Source of the DNA: Mycobacterium sp. 155
GTDB lineage: Bacteria > Actinomycetota > Actinomycetes > Mycobacteriales > Mycobacteriaceae
DNA: 64,000 nt
Assembly: GCF_000373905.1 (NCBI RefSeq)
Contig: NZ_KB892705.1
Coordinates: forward strand, 682,001-746,000
Direction: 5' to 3'
In this document: piece after piece, positions 62,746 through 64,000 of the stretch
Position numbering within the stretch: position 1 is the first letter of the stretch
Layout: each line of letters begins with the position of its first letter
Translations under genes and position numbers: made by a program
The notes under the pieces: model-generated
The model's database searches: none
What the model was told of the DNA's origin: nothing
What the model saw: the letters and a program-made list of their open reading frames with translations, nothing else

Positions 62746-64000
62746 GTGACGCCCCGCGAGACAACAGCTGATTCCTCGGCTTCCTCACTGGAATCGGTCC
62801 GCAGCAGCATCAGTGTTCAACCCGACATCATCGTGGGTCTGCTGGGTTCGGCTGACGGGAACCTGAGGGCGCTCGAACGCCTGCTCGCCGCCGACATCCA
62901 CGTGCGCGGCAACGAGATCACCTTCGCCGGCGAACCGGCCGACGTGGCACTGGCCGAACGCGTCATCGCCGAACTGGTCGCCGTCGCATCCAGCGGGCAG
63001 GCGGTGACGCCGGATGCGGTGCGGCACAGCGTCGCGATCCTGACCGGCACCGAGGACGAATCGCCAGCCGAGGTGCTGACGCTGGACATTCTGTCCCGGC
63101 GCGGCAAGACCATCCGGCCCAAGACGCTCAACCAGAAGCGCTACGTCGACGCCATCGATGCCCACACCATCGTCTTCGGGATCGGCCCCGCCGGTACCGG
63201 CAAGACGTACCTGGCCATGGCGAAAGCGGTCAGCGCTCTGCAGACCAAGCAGGTCAGCCGGATCATCCTGACCCGCCCCGCGGTGGAAGCCGGTGAGCGC
63301 CTTGGTTTCCTGCCCGGCACGCTCAGCGAGAAGATCGATCCGTACCTGCGGCCGCTCTATGATGCCCTGCACGACATGATGGATCCCGAGCTGATCCCAA
63401 AGCTGATGAGCGCCGGGGTGATTGAGGTCGCGCCGCTGGCATACATGAGGGGCCGGGCGCAACCGTTGTTCACCAACGTGCTCACACCCGGCGGGTTCCG
63501 TCCGATCGGCGAGATCAAGGTCGGTGATTTCGTGATCGGCTCGGATGGATCACCGACGGAAGTGACTGGCGTATACCCGCAGGGCTTCAAGGAGATCTAT
63601 CGGGTCTGCATGCAGGACGGTGCGTCGACGCTCGCGTCCGGTGACCATCTGTGGGCGGTGTACACGGCTTCGGACCGACGGCGAAACAAGCCGGCTCGGG
63701 TGCTGGAGACCAAGGAGATGATCGGGAATCTCCGAGCCGCCCACGCCCACCGCTACGAGCTGCCGCTGCTGAGTGCTCCGGTGATGTTCGAGTCTCGGCC
63801 GGTGCCGATGGATCCGTATGCCTTGGGGTTGCTGTTGGGCGACGGATGTTTCTCCTCCCACGCGACCCCGACCTTCGCGACGAAGGATCCGGAGCTGGCG
63901 GAGGCGCTCGAGACCCTTGTTCCCGGCATCGTGGTTCGCCGCAAGACCGAGATCGATTACGTGCTGAATCGTGTCGCCAGCCCAGGCGAAGTGATCACGA
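62746..64000 (+). CDS. phoH: PhoH-family ATPase, intein-interrupted (partial, runs off right edge)
   Basis: The ORF is open to the window end. Residues 1-237 are PhoH: Walker A is [13 protein letters not shown], followed by [20 protein letters not shown] and APLAYMRGR. In uninterrupted PhoH this last motif continues TLNDAFI and the Walker B region. Here an intein begins after Arg237 instead. PhoH proteins are cytoplasmic P-loop ATPases, some with RNA helicase or RNase partners. GTG start at 62746 with AGGA upstream. The C-terminal extein (with Walker B) must lie beyond the window, so splicing would be needed for an active enzyme. Confidence 0.9.
   Translation, partial: MTPRETTADSSASSLESVRSSISVQPDIIVGLLGSADGNLRALERLLAADIHVRGNEITFAGEPADVALAERVIAELVAVASSGQAVTPDAVRHSVAILTGTEDESPAEVLTLDILSRRGKTIRPKTLNQKRYVDAIDAHTIVFGIGPAGTGKTYLAMAKAVSALQTKQVSRIILTRPAVEAGERLGFLPGTLSEKIDPYLRPLYDALHDMMDPELIPKLMSAGVIEVAPLAYMRGRAQPLFTNVLTPGGFRPIGEIKVGDFVIGSDGSPTEVTGVYPQGFKEIYRVCMQDGASTLASGDHLWAVYTASDRRRNKPARVLETKEMIGNLRAAHAHRYELPLLSAPVMFESRPVPMDPYALGLLLGDGCFSSHATPTFATKDPELAEALETLVPGIVVRRKTEIDYVLNRVASPGEVIT
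63457..64000 (+). other. Intein with LAGLIDADG homing endonuclease inside phoH (partial)
   Basis: The insertion starts [20 protein letters not shown], an intein N-terminal block whose first residue is Ala instead of Cys or Ser. The block B equivalent is [12 protein letters not shown], with His301 and Trp303 two residues later. Trp at that place together with a non-nucleophilic first residue is the mark of class 3 inteins, which use an internal Cys. A homing endonuclease block ([12 protein letters not shown], residues about 358-369) follows. The window ends within the endonuclease, so the block F/G residues cannot be seen. Confidence 0.82.

Overview
The window is about 64 kb of a high-G+C chromosome from a Mycobacterium, most likely a fast-growing species. 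The evidence is the gene order nadE, rbsK, proA, moxR, nadD, rsfS, gpgP, octT, degV, comEA, comEC, holA, rpsT, lepA, the sulfate genes, mbt, hrcA, dnaJ2, rsmE, phoH. This is recognisably the M. tuberculosis Rv2438c-Rv2368c order with losses and gains. GTG starts, ATGA/GTGA gene overlaps, leaderless starts and IdeR boxes also fit. No tRNA, rRNA, CRISPR array or insertion sequence was seen.

Region 1 (1-15 kb) is housekeeping: the end of nadE, rbsK, proA, a MoxR/VWA pair, NAD synthesis (nadD), ribosome silencing (rsfS), methylglucose lipopolysaccharide enzymes (gpgP, octT), degV, a slipin gene where M. tuberculosis has eis, the comEA-comEC-holA block, rpsT, a MarR/membrane-protein pair with a clear operator, and an RNase Z-like hydrolase. 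Region 2 (15-22.7 kb) holds a CBS protein, a lower-G+C patch with two small ORFs behind a STAS gene, a GNAT, a PemK-like gene, lepA, a lipoprotein, an oxidoreductase and a methyltransferase. Convergent pairs are separated by strong hairpins.

Region 3 (22.7-39.3 kb) is a sulfur island. It has a family 2A encapsulin shell with its cysteine-desulfurase cargo, a divergent TQXA-like protein without a single cysteine, a LysR/YeiH pair, a trehalase, the sulfate importer subI-cysT-cysW-cysA, a CstR-like persulfide sensor, and the assimilation operon sirA-cysH-sirohydrochlorin chelatase. Three short leaderless ORFs ending in runs of Cys codons precede the TQXA gene, subI and sirA. Each is followed by a structure that can hide the next ribosome binding site. 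Two match the cysteine attenuators known from mycobacteria. The third, in front of the cysteine-free TQXA gene and back to back with the encapsulin operon, is the most interesting object in the window.

Region 4 (39.3-59 kb) carries hemW and the mycobactin locus: mbtI (leaderless, IdeR box) converging on mbtA, and divergent from mbtA the operon mbtB-mbtE-mbtF-mbtG-mbtH with two IdeR boxes. The polyketide genes mbtC and mbtD are absent; only a 123-bp coding-like remnant lies between mbtB and mbtE. Region 5 (59-64 kb) has hrcA, dnaJ2, rsmE, a small secreted peptide, and phoH. The phoH gene is interrupted by an intein with a LAGLIDADG endonuclease and class 3 features, and it runs off the right edge.
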